A stretch of 5,686 bases of DNA from Candidatus Shapirobacteria bacterium (GTDB taxonomy: Bacteria > Patescibacteriota > Microgenomatia > UBA12405 > JAHJSD01), in the NCBI GenBank assembly GCA_027021145.1, contig JALUUX010000094.1, positions 1 through 5,686 on the forward strand, in the 5' to 3' direction. Both the position numbers and the translations under genes were made by a program. The notes beneath the pieces were generated by a model that saw only the letters and a program-made list of their open reading frames with translations, did not search any database and was not told the DNA's origin. How positions within the stretch are numbered: the first letter of the stretch is position 1; each line of letters starts with the position of its first letter. Positions 1 to 5,491 of the stretch are shown piece after piece.

Positions 1-624
1 ATCTATTCTCTCTTTCTCTCTACTCTTATCCATGTGGAGCGCGAGAAGCCGCTCTGCTATCATCTTTGACATGCGAAAGGCACGGTAAGCATTACCTATG
101 GACAGCGGATGCATTTTTTCCACTAGCTGTTTATACACTTCAATCATCTGATCACTTTTTACTCCTGCTCTTTCTGTTGCAAAAAGAAGGTAGGAATTTA
201 AATCCTCAACACTCACCTCCAATCGCTGTTGAGGATTGGTTGGATTTCTCGGATTAAAGGGGTGGCCAGTGCTTGGGTCTATCGGGCTCAACTCCCCCAA
301 CTCAGTCATCACTATTTCGTCTGCGCCCAAAGCTATGAGAGTGCCAGCACTATGTGCCTTATAGGGCACAAGAACTTCAAATTTCTTACATTGATTTCTT
401 ATCAACTTTACTATTCGAACCGGAGCAAGCATATCCCCGCCACTTGTATATAAGAAGAGACTAATCTTGTCAACCTTTCCAAACCTAGATAAGTGTTGAT
501 TTATCAAAGGCAAAACATCTGCCGCTATCCGTGTGGCAAAAGGTTGACGATCACCAGTTATATAAGCTAGCAATCTACTCTTCCGTTCTTGCTCGATCTT
601 CTTTATTAACTTTGATTTGTCCAT
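1..624 (-). CDS. SDH-type (ClpP/SppA-fold) serine protease, C-terminal end cut by window
   Basis: This frame is open from an ATG at 624 down to base 1, giving 208 residues with no stop, so the C-terminus lies outside the window. Residues 54-64 (ISLFLYTSGGD) form a beta strand followed by a Gly-Gly turn like the oxyanion-side loop of ClpP and SppA. Residues 86-95 (VPYKAHSAGT) place Ser92 in a Ser-Ala-Gly nucleophile motif. Residues 96-117 (IALGADEIVM, then LSPIDP) follow the pattern of serine dehydrogenase proteinases (Pfam SDH_sah). No signal peptide or membrane segment is visible in the part present, so a cytosolic location is inferred. A weak AAGG ribosome site sits 5 nt before the ATG (630-633). 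The gene diverges from the nuclease gene. Isoleucine is coded by ATA 12 times out of 15, unlike its neighbours. The fold family is fairly secure; the substrate is unknown. The general-base residue cannot be assigned from sequence alone. Confidence 0.8.
   Translation of the reverse strand, partial: MDKSKLIKKIEQERKSRLLAYITGDRQPFATRIAADVLPLINQHLSRFGKVDKISLFLYTSGGDMLAPVRIVKLIRNQCKKFEVLVPYKAHSAGTLIALGADEIVMTELGELSPIDPSTGHPFNPRNPTNPQQRLEVSVEDLNSYLLFATERAGVKSDQMIEVYKQLVEKMHPLSIGNAYRAFRMSKMIAERLLALHMDKSREKERID
201..237. repeat. 11-bp perfect inverted repeat inside the protease gene
   Basis: AATCCTCAACA at 201-211 is exactly complementary to TGTTGAGGATT at 227-237, with a 15-nt spacer. It lies within the coding sequence for roughly residues 130-142 of the protease. 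A transcript could fold an 11-bp stem here, but no T-run follows in either direction, so it is not an intrinsic terminator. It may be chance. Confidence 0.5.
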
Positions 625-645
625 GTATGCCTTATACCGCCATAA

Positions 646-651
646 ATTATA
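646..651 (-). promoter_or_regulatory. Second possible -10 box for the protease gene
   Basis: A second exact TATAAT lies on the minus strand at 651-646. I see no recognisable -35 hexamer at 16-18 nt upstream. If used, the transcript would start near 639 with a leader of only about 15 nt that still includes the AAGG site. The surroundings are very A+T-rich, so a chance match is quite possible. Confidence 0.25.
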
Positions 652-696
652 AAAATATCCACAAAGCTACTAGATAAATTAAATTCTTCCGATTAA

Positions 697-726
697 ATTA
701 TACCAGCTATGAAAGAATTTCCTCAA
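697..726 (-). promoter_or_regulatory. Candidate sigma70-type promoter (extended -10) for the protease gene
   Basis: On the minus strand there is a TTGAGG -35-like hexamer (726-721), an 18-nt spacer, and a perfect TATAAT -10 (702-697) preceded by TGG, i.e. the extended -10 form TGnTATAAT. Transcription would start near 690, leaving a 5' leader of about 66 nt before the protease ATG at 624. The call is from consensus matching only. Confidence 0.5.
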
Positions 727-759
727 CTTCGCTATTCATCACAACATGGTCAATTATCG

Positions 760-765
760 TATACT
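760..765 (+). promoter_or_regulatory. Possible -10 box for the nuclease gene
   Basis: TATACT lies 36 nt before the preferred nuclease start at 802, a sensible distance for a -10 box with a start near 772. The -35 region is poor: TTCATC at 735-740 is 19 nt upstream. If real, it would rule out translation from the earlier ATG at 709. Weak evidence. Confidence 0.25.
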
Positions 766-801
766 AGAATAGGCATTATTGCTGATAAATTGCTTACTAG
801 A

Positions 802-1476
802 ATGATTGATTGGATCAGACAGAAAGTTGTTTTGGTTGGTCTTCTCTTCTTACTTATTTCTTCTTTGGGCCTCAATTTTTGGCAATTTCAGAAAAACCAG
901 CAATTGAGACAGGTGGGTGGGATTAAAGTTATTGGTGTCATTGATGGTGATACTTTAGTTTTGGAAGGAAAAGTAAGACTGCGATTAAGGCAGGTGGACG
1001 CCCCGGAGTTAGAATACTGCCGCGGAAAAGAGGCAAAAGAATTTCTGGAGAAACTGGTTAAAAATAAAGTGATTTTTATTAAAGAAAAAATTCTTGACCA
1101 AAAAGGAAGAGCCATGGCTCTAGTTTATTTGGCTGACGGCACTTTGGTTAACCAAGAGATTCTAGCTCGAGGATTAGGGCGCTATCATCACGATAAGACC
1201 TCTGTCAGCTCAAAACTGAAAACTGCCTTTGAACAGGCCAAAGCGGACCAGCGAGGCATCTTTAGCCCCGATTGCTATCAGACCGAACCTTCCCGCCCTG
1301 ACTGCGTTATCAAAGGCAATATTGACCGCAACAACAAAAAAATCAAGCTCTATTATCTTCCCTCCTGCGCCCAATATCAATTTGTCATTGTCGAAAAAGA
1401 TTTGGGAGAACAATGGTTTTGCTCTGAGCAAGAAGCCCAGAAGGCTGGTTATCGGAAAGCCAAAACTTGTCGCTAA
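802..1476 (+). CDS. Membrane-anchored staphylococcal-nuclease (thermonuclease) family protein with Cys-rich C-terminal domain
   Basis: Numbering is from the ATG at 802 (224 aa). Residues about 8-27 are a hydrophobic helix (VVLVGLLFLLISSLGL) after a short basic segment, a signal anchor that would place the enzyme outside the membrane. Residues about 40-155 are an SNase domain: IDGDT with Asp48/Asp50, then LRLRQVDAPE with Arg61, Asp66 and Glu69, and QKGRAMALVY with Arg103. These match the S. aureus metal ligands and catalytic Arg35, Glu43 and Arg87, so activity (Ca2+-dependent DNA/RNA cleavage) is expected. Residues about 168-224 are a separate domain: CVIKGNID, YYLPSC, GEQWFCSEQEAQKAGYR and a final Cys (Cys168, 189, 207, 223), possibly metal-binding. 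The frame is open back to an ATG at 709, adding 31 residues. I reject those because they precede the anchor oddly and overlap the promoter candidate of the divergent gene. Neither start has a clear Shine-Dalgarno site. A DNA-uptake or nutrient-scavenging role is inference. Confidence 0.85.
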   Translation: MIDWIRQKVVLVGLLFLLISSLGLNFWQFQKNQQLRQVGGIKVIGVIDGDTLVLEGKVRLRLRQVDAPELEYCRGKEAKEFLEKLVKNKVIFIKEKILDQKGRAMALVYLADGTLVNQEILARGLGRYHHDKTSVSSKLKTAFEQAKADQRGIFSPDCYQTEPSRPDCVIKGNIDRNNKKIKLYYLPSCAQYQFVIVEKDLGEQWFCSEQEAQKAGYRKAKTCR

Positions 1477-1478
1477 AA

Positions 1479-1514
1479 GCAATAATCCTATCGCTTGGGC
1501 GATTGTTTCTTTTT
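1479..1514 (+). terminator. Weak, possibly bidirectional terminator at the convergent junction
   Basis: The nuclease and rpsI stops are only 11 nt apart. Two alternative short stems exist: AATAATC (1481-1487) with GATTGTT (1501-1507, one G-T pair), or ATCGC (1490-1494) with GCGAT (1499-1503). On the plus strand a TTTCTTTTT run (1506-1514) follows; on the minus strand GCTTTT follows. The stems are A+T-rich, and the T-run is also the lysine codons of rpsI, so this may be coincidence. Confidence 0.25.
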
Positions 1515-1883
1515 GCGGGCTCGACCCATTTGTCCCGCTTTCCGCCGCTCTCTTACTCGAGCATCGACAGTTAAGAGCCCCTTCTCTCTAAGAATGGGGC
1601 GATATTTTTCTCGATTAACTTTTTCCAAGGCTCGAGACAAAGCTAAAACCACCGCTTCTAGCTGGCCTTGCTTACCACCGCCAACTACCTTAAAAGTGGC
1701 ATAAAACTTGCCTAAAGTCTTAGTTAAATTTAAGGGCAACTGATAATAATATTGATTCACTGGCCCCGGAAAATACTCTTGGATCGGCTTATCATTAACC
1801 AAGGTTTGTCCTTTACCGCGGTAAAGCCGAACCGTGGCCGTGGCCTCTTTTCTTCGACCAACAGCATAAATGTATTTCTTCAT
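1488..1883 (-). CDS. rpsI: 30S ribosomal protein S9 (uS9)
   Basis: The product is 131 aa, normal for bacterial S9, a 30S head protein whose C-terminal tail reaches the P-site tRNA. Visible signatures are GRRKEATATVRL (9-20), EYFPG (36-40), VVGGGKQGQ (66-74, usually GGGxSGQ) and LTVDARVRERRKAG (104-117). The basic tail ends KKKQSPKR; the terminal Lys-Arg is kept, though the family's usual end is SKR directly after an aromatic residue. The start ATG overlaps the rplM stop as ATGA, and a strong GGGGGAG site lies 6 nt upstream (1890-1896) inside the end of rplM. It is the last gene of the operon in this window and stops with TAG, converging on the nuclease gene. Confidence 0.97.
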   Translation of the reverse strand: MKKYIYAVGRRKEATATVRLYRGKGQTLVNDKPIQEYFPGPVNQYYYQLPLNLTKTLGKFYATFKVVGGGKQGQLEAVVLALSRALEKVNREKYRPILREKGLLTVDARVRERRKAGQMGRARKKKQSPKR

Positions 1884-2311
1884 TCTTTTCTCCCCCGCTG
1901 TTTAAACTTATCTTGATAACGATGATTTTCGTCAGCAAAGATTTTTAACCGCTTTAGCCTCTGTTTCTGTAATTTATTTTTGGGCAACATATTCTTCACC
2001 GCCAACCAGATCACCCGCGCGGGATCCTTAGCTAACATTTCTTCCAATCGCGTCTCTTTCAATCCCCCCAAATAACCGGTGTGACGATAATAAATCTTAT
2101 CTTTTAACTTTTTACCTGTCACCCGAATCTGGGCCGCATTGATAATCACGACATAATCGCCCGAATCCAAATGAGGCGCAAAAGCGGCTTTATGTTTTCC
2201 CATCAACAAGTGAGCGATCTTGGTAGCCAACCGCCCCAAAACCTGCCCTTTAGCATCAATCAGATGCCACTCTCGCTGGATCTCGTTTTTTTTCGGTTGA
2301 TAGGTTTTCAT
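1880..2311 (-). CDS. rplM: 50S ribosomal protein L13 (uL13)
   Basis: The product is 143 aa, against 142 in E. coli; L13 is an early-assembly 50S protein. The family pattern runs along the whole length: WHLIDAKGQVLGRLAT (15-30), HLLMGKHK (34-41), GDYVVIINA (51-59), VTGKK (64-68), YYRHTGYLGGLKE (74-86), and AVKNMLPKNKL (104-114) followed by RLKIF. Its ATG overlaps the rplQ TGA as ATGA, with an AAGG site 7 nt upstream (2319-2322), which suggests translational coupling. It overlaps rpsI the same way. L13 and S9 form a conserved gene pair that here is attached directly behind the alpha operon. Confidence 0.97.
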   Translation of the reverse strand: MKTYQPKKNEIQREWHLIDAKGQVLGRLATKIAHLLMGKHKAAFAPHLDSGDYVVIINAAQIRVTGKKLKDKIYYRHTGYLGGLKETRLEEMLAKDPARVIWLAVKNMLPKNKLQKQRLKRLKIFADENHRYQDKFKQRGRKE

Positions 2312-2724
2312 TTGTTGGCCTTGTCGGACTGATTGGATTTATTAGACTGATCGGATCGATCGGAAATCGGCTCGACCAATTCTAACCGGACAATAATTGC
2401 ATCATCCCCCTGTCGGCGCTTAATTTTAACAATTCGAGTGTACCCTCCGTCTCTTTTCTTAAACCGAGCCCCAAAACGCTTCACTACTTGATTAACTAAG
2501 TGCTGGTCTTGAAAATAGCGAAAAAGCCAGCGTCGGGCCACAAGATCACCTTTTTTGGCCTTAGTAATCATTCGTTCAATCAGGGGTTGGACTGCTTTCG
2601 CCTTGGCCAAAGTAGTTTTAATCTTTCCCTGATTAATAAAAAAGGCCCGGGCTAAATTTTTAAACAAAGCCCGCCGGTGATCATAATCTCGATTTAGTTT
2701 TCGACCAAAAACGCGATGTTTCAT
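2308..2724 (-). CDS. rplQ: 50S ribosomal protein L17 (bL17) with short repetitive tail
   Basis: The product is 138 aa. The family signature is at the very start, MKHRVFGRKLNRDYDHRRAL (1-20), followed by IKTTLAKAKAVQPLIERMI (35-53) and the GGYTRIVKI motif (93-101). L17 binds 23S rRNA near the exit-tunnel side of the 50S subunit. The last 18 residues after ELVEPI are polar and repetitive (SDQSNK, SNQSDK, ANK), with no counterpart in the core fold. The gene begins 10 nt after the rpoA stop with no clear Shine-Dalgarno site, so coupling to rpoA translation is likely. It ends with TGA, overlapping rplM. Confidence 0.97.
   Translation of the reverse strand: MKHRVFGRKLNRDYDHRRALFKNLARAFFINQGKIKTTLAKAKAVQPLIERMITKAKKGDLVARRWLFRYFQDQHLVNQVVKRFGARFKKRDGGYTRIVKIKRRQGDDAIIVRLELVEPISDRSDQSNKSNQSDKANK
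2320..2355 (-). repeat. Two tandem 18-bp units encoding a hexapeptide repeat at the L17 C-terminus
   Basis: Reading the minus strand, TCCGATCAGTC and TCCAATCAGTC (10 of 11 identical) recur at an 18-nt period, coding SDQSNK (residues 124-129) and SNQSDK (130-135). A partial third unit, ANK, ends the protein. The period is a multiple of three, so copies can be gained or lost without a frameshift. Confidence 0.6.
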
Positions 2725-2734
2725 ATAATTTCTT

Positions 2735-3658
2735 TTAACTCTTTAATTCCACTCCTCGCTTCTTTAAAATCTTCATTAATTGCTCCACTGATTTCTCTCC
2801 CACATTCCTTGCCTTCAAAACCTCTTCCGGGCCAGCAGCGACTAAGTCTCTAACTCGTTCATAACCGGCCTTTTTTAAGGCATTAACCAACCGAAGAGGA
2901 ATTTCATCAATCTCTTCTAATAAAAGATCTAAATTGCTATTCTCCTCTTGAACTTGCTCTTCTGTTATGGGCTCGTCGTTAACCTTGGGATTAACCACTT
3001 GCTTAAAAACAGCAACCAAAATTTTGGCCGCCTCCTTAACTGCTTTTCTGGGCTTAATCGAACCATCAGTCCAAACTTCTAAAATTAGCTTATCCCAATT
3101 AGTCTTTCGCCCCTTTCGCGTTGACTCTACCCGATAATTGACCTTCTTAATCGGAGTAAAAACAGCGTCAAGAGCAATCACCCCTAATTTGTCGCTTTTA
3201 TGTTCTTCTGCTGACCGATAACCGACTCCTCGAGCTACTACTAATTCCATTTTAAATTTAGTTTTCTCATCAGCTAAATTAGCAATTACCAAATCAGGAT
3301 TGGCCACCTTAACTCCTGGTTGAAGTTCAATATCACCCGCTCTAGCCGGTCCCGGGCCGGTCTTTTCTAACTTTAATTTAATGGGCTTCTCTCCCTGATA
3401 ACTGAATCGGATTTGTTTAACATTAAGCATCACCTCAACCAGATCTTCCTTGACGCCTTTAAGAGTAGTAAAGATGTGGCTGGCCCCAGCCACCTTCATT
3501 TGGATAGCTGCCGCTCCGGGCAAAGCTCCCAACAAAACCCGGCGCAAACTATGACCCACCGTTTGACCAAACCCTTCGGGTAATGGGGAAATAATATACC
3601 GTCCCCAGTCTTTGGTTTCTTGGTCAGTTTTGACAGAAAAGGCAAAATCATTGGCCAT
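2735..3658 (-). CDS. rpoA: DNA-directed RNA polymerase subunit alpha
   Basis: The product is 307 aa from the ATG at 3658. I choose this start because AAGGAGGG (3663-3670) lies 4 nt upstream, while the in-frame ATG at 3688 would add ten residues encoded inside rpsD. The N-terminal domain (about 1-225) shows PLPEGFGQTVGHSLRRVLLG near residue 27 and GVKEDLVEVMLN, the regions for alpha dimerisation and beta/beta' assembly. An acidic linker (about 228-248, ending LLLEEIDEI) leads to the C-terminal domain. There LRLVNALKKAG carries Arg256 and Asn259, equivalent to E. coli Arg265 and Asn268, and NVGEKSVEQL matches the second helix-hairpin-helix contact. Promoter UP-element binding is therefore likely kept. 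The gene sits 10 nt after rpsD and 10 nt before rplQ. Confidence 0.97.
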   Translation of the reverse strand: MANDFAFSVKTDQETKDWGRYIISPLPEGFGQTVGHSLRRVLLGALPGAAAIQMKVAGASHIFTTLKGVKEDLVEVMLNVKQIRFSYQGEKPIKLKLEKTGPGPARAGDIELQPGVKVANPDLVIANLADEKTKFKMELVVARGVGYRSAEEHKSDKLGVIALDAVFTPIKKVNYRVESTRKGRKTNWDKLILEVWTDGSIKPRKAVKEAAKILVAVFKQVVNPKVNDEPITEEQVQEENSNLDLLLEEIDEIPLRLVNALKKAGYERVRDLVAAGPEEVLKARNVGEKSVEQLMKILKKRGVELKS

Positions 3659-3662
3659 GGTT

Positions 3663-3670
3663 CCCTCCTT
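3663..3670 (-). promoter_or_regulatory. Strong Shine-Dalgarno site deciding the rpoA start
   Basis: AAGGAGGG on the minus strand overlaps the rpsD stop codon and ends 4 nt before the ATG at 3658. It is the best ribosome site in the window and is the reason for preferring the shorter RpoA over the ATG at 3688. Confidence 0.85.
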
Positions 3671-4289
3671 AACGAGAATAGAACTCAACTATTAAATGCT
3701 CATCGATTTCTTGAGGCATTTCTTTTCGCTCAGGCCAAGCTACCACTCGGCCTATTTGACCCTGGCGCTCTAACCAGCTCGGCACTGGCCAATCTTTTTT
3801 AGCTAACCAGGCCTGGATTTTATCCATTTTCAAGGCCTTTTCGCTCAAACTAACCTGGTCTTTCAACCTAACCTGATAAGAAGGAATCGTCAATTTCTGA
3901 TTGTTAACTAAGACATGACCATGAACGATCAATTGCCGCGCCGTCGCTCGAGAAGGAGCTAGACCCAAGCGATAAACTACATTATCCAGTCGCCTTTCTA
4001 ACGCCCGAAGAAGAAGCTCGCCGGTTGCTCCTTTCTCTTTAATAGCCTTCTGAAAATAGTTTTTGAGTTGTCGCTCAGACACCCCATAGAGTCGTTTGGC
4101 TTTTTGTTTTTCCCGCAACTGCCGCCCATAAGTTGAAAGTCTAACTCCACTCCTAATCCCGTGAACGCCTGGAGGAACCGCTCCTCGCCGCTCAAGCGGA
4201 CATTTGGGTGAAAAACAACGCTCCCCCTTTAAGAAAAGCTTGGTTCTCTCTCGACGACACAACCGGCACTTTTTCATTATCCTAGCCAT
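3669..4289 (-). CDS. rpsD: 30S ribosomal protein S4 (uS4), zinc-binding form
   Basis: The product is 206 aa, the usual length. S4 is a primary 16S rRNA binder that starts assembly of the 30S body. The N-terminus carries Cys8, Cys11, Cys25 and Cys30 (CRLC, then ERCFSPKC), the intact zinc-binding 'C+' form rather than the Cys-less paralogue. The S4 RNA-binding domain occupies about 97-160, with LERRLDNVVYRLG and SRATARQLIVHGHVLVN. The ending HLIVEFYSR is typical. The start at MAR is chosen because it is the conserved family start; an alternative ATG at codon 5 has a site too close to it. It follows rpsK by 15 nt. In E. coli S4 represses this operon, but I see no recognisable S4 operator here. 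Confidence 0.97.
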   Translation of the reverse strand: MARIMKKCRLCRRERTKLFLKGERCFSPKCPLERRGAVPPGVHGIRSGVRLSTYGRQLREKQKAKRLYGVSERQLKNYFQKAIKEKGATGELLLRALERRLDNVVYRLGLAPSRATARQLIVHGHVLVNNQKLTIPSYQVRLKDQVSLSEKALKMDKIQAWLAKKDWPVPSWLERQGQIGRVVAWPERKEMPQEIDEHLIVEFYSR

Positions 4290-4304
4290 ATTTGCTTATT
4301 ATCA

Positions 4305-4691
4305 CTACGGCCTTCTCCTCTTTGGCGGCCGAGGGCCATTATGAGGAATCGGCGTAATATCAGAAATCATAGTCACATCAAGCTCTCGCTTAGCCCTAAG
4401 AACTCGTAAAACAGCATCTCGGCCTGGACCTGGCCCCTTAATATAAACTTCTAAATGCTTAATCCCCCATTCTAAGGCCCGCCTTACCGCATCCTCAACA
4501 GTAGTAGTAGCGGCAAAGGGGGTTGACTTTCGCGTTCCTTTAAAGCCCAATCGGCCACAGGAAGTCCAGTCTAATACCTGACCCTGAAGGTCAGTGATTG
4601 TGGCTAAAGTGTTATTAAAAGTAGCACTGATATAAAGTCGCCCCTCTGAAACTCGTTTTTTGGGTTGGTTCTTTTTCTTGGTTTTTTTCAT
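4305..4691 (-). CDS. rpsK: 30S ribosomal protein S11 (uS11)
   Basis: The product is 128 aa. S11 lies on the 30S platform beside the Shine-Dalgarno/anti-Shine-Dalgarno helix. Signatures are ISATFNNTLATITD (21-34), GFKGTRKSTPFAA (49-61), KGPGPGRDAVLR (85-96) and the C-terminal DITPIPHNGPRPPKRRRP (111-128). The loop before GFKG reads DWTSCGRL, where many bacteria have WASAGAL. The N-terminus is a lysine-rich stretch. The gene is 24 nt downstream of rpsM, the largest gap in the operon, and has no Shine-Dalgarno site at normal distance. It stops with TAG. Confidence 0.97.
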   Translation of the reverse strand: MKKTKKKNQPKKRVSEGRLYISATFNNTLATITDLQGQVLDWTSCGRLGFKGTRKSTPFAATTTVEDAVRRALEWGIKHLEVYIKGPGPGRDAVLRVLRAKRELDVTMISDITPIPHNGPRPPKRRRP

Positions 4692-4715
4692 TGATGCTTA
4701 GGTAACCTAGATAAC

Positions 4716-5135
4716 TTATGATTGTTTTTTAGCCATCGCCGCCCGTTGCTGGGCTTCTAGCTTGGCCCACATTTCTTTGGTTAACGCTCCAACCGTCTTC
4801 CGCTTACCGCGCTTGGTTCGGGCATTGGTGCGAGTTCGCTGACCATGAACCGGTAAATTTAAAATGTGCCGAATACCTCGATAACAACGGATCGCTTTGA
4901 GTCGCTCAATATGATCCTCAATCTCTTTTCTCAAATCACCCTCGATCTTAAATTTCTCCAATGCCTTAGTTAAACGAACAATCTCCTCTTTGGTTAACTC
5001 CTTAAGGCGCTTGTTGGGATCCAGTTTGGCCAAAGCCAATAATTGGATCACATTCTTTCGCCCAATGCCGTAAATTCGGGTGAGCCCGATTTCGACTCGC
5101 TCTCGATCTGGTAGTTCGATTCCTAAAATTCTCAT
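4716..5135 (-). CDS. rpsM: 30S ribosomal protein S13 (uS13)
   Basis: The product is 139 aa, longer than E. coli's 118. S13 sits at the top of the 30S head and makes inter-subunit and P-site tRNA contacts. Visible signatures are MRILGIELPDRERVEIGLTR (1-20), YGIGRKN (22-28), CYRGIRH (84-90) and GQRTRTNAR (98-106). After the basic KRGKRKT block (about 114) a 25-residue helical-looking tail (LTKEMWAKLEAQQRAAMAKKQ) extends the protein. Its ATG follows the rpmJ TAA with no spacer, and an AAGG site lies 4 nt upstream within rpmJ, so coupled translation is likely. Confidence 0.97.
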   Translation of the reverse strand: MRILGIELPDRERVEIGLTRIYGIGRKNVIQLLALAKLDPNKRLKELTKEEIVRLTKALEKFKIEGDLRKEIEDHIERLKAIRCYRGIRHILNLPVHGQRTRTNARTKRGKRKTVGALTKEMWAKLEAQQRAAMAKKQS

Positions 5136-5249
5136 TTAACCTTGTCGCTGCTTATGACGCTTATTCTCACAAATAACATAAATCCGCCCTCGTCGGCGGA
5201 CTATTTTACACTTTGGACAACGCCGCTTAACACTCGCCTGAACCTTCAT
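5136..5249 (-). CDS. rpmJ: 50S ribosomal protein L36 (bL36), zinc-binding form
   Basis: The product is a 37-residue protein beginning MKVQASVKRRCPKC and ending KRHKQRQG. Cys11, Cys14, Cys27 and His32 form the C-x2-C-x12-C-x4-H zinc ribbon of canonical L36, so this is the zinc-containing form. The length (37 aa) and the placement between infA and rpsM match the standard bacterial arrangement. L36 is a small late 50S protein packing against 23S rRNA. It starts 16 nt after the infA stop with only a weak AAAGAG upstream. Its TAA directly abuts the rpsM ATG. Confidence 0.96.
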   Translation of the reverse strand: MKVQASVKRRCPKCKIVRRRGRIYVICENKRHKQRQG

Positions 5250-5265
5250 CTTTTTCTCTTTATCA

Positions 5266-5481
5266 TTACTTCTCCCGATAAATAATTCTTCCTCGGGTTA
5301 AATCATAAGGACTTAGCTCAACAAGAACCCGATCTCCCGGAATCACTCTAATATAGTGCAACCTCATTTTTCCCGCTAAATAAGCTAGAATCTCTCGTCC
5401 ATCATCGAGTTTAACCCGAAAAGTTGTGTCTGGCAAGGCTTCGGTTACCACGCCCTTAACTTTAATTTTTTCTTCTGCCAT
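5266..5481 (-). CDS. infA: Translation initiation factor IF-1
   Basis: The product is 71 aa, against 72 in E. coli, a single OB-fold (S1-like) domain that occupies the A site of the 30S subunit during initiation. It matches along its full length: GVVTEALPDTTFRVKLDDG (10-28), GKMRLHYIRVIPGDRV, VELSPYDL and the final GRIIYR. The gene starts 10 nt after the map stop and has no Shine-Dalgarno-like sequence. The position between map and rpmJ is the standard one for Gram-positive-type and many other bacterial ribosomal operons. Confidence 0.97.
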   Translation of the reverse strand: MAEEKIKVKGVVTEALPDTTFRVKLDDGREILAYLAGKMRLHYIRVIPGDRVLVELSPYDLTRGRIIYREK

Positions 5482-5491
5482 AGCAATAGTT

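Noticed and set aside
66..453. Two plus-strand open frames (63 and 74 codons) at the left end
   Set aside because: They lie antisense to the protease gene, show no family motifs, and the minus frame has clear SDH-type motifs across the whole stretch.
888..1482. Minus-strand open frames under the nuclease gene
   Set aside because: The plus-strand SNase motifs explain this DNA; the opposing translations have no recognisable features.
1229..1704. Plus-strand open frames across the nuclease end and rpsI
   Set aside because: They are shadows of the nuclease and S9 genes, crossing both in unrelated frames without known motifs.
2340..2375. GATC-rich short repeats considered as an origin-like or methylation cluster
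   Set aside because: They are explained by the in-frame 18-bp units coding the L17 tail, and no DnaA boxes or A+T-rich unwinding element are nearby.
3998..4195. Minus-strand 65-codon frame inside rpsD
   Set aside because: It is out of frame within a fully conserved S4 gene and has no family resemblance.
4699..4709. Palindrome TAGGT-A-ACCTA between rpsM and rpsK, considered as an S4 operator or regulatory hairpin
   Set aside because: The one-base centre cannot form an RNA hairpin loop without losing pairs, and it does not resemble the known S4-binding pseudoknot; likely chance.
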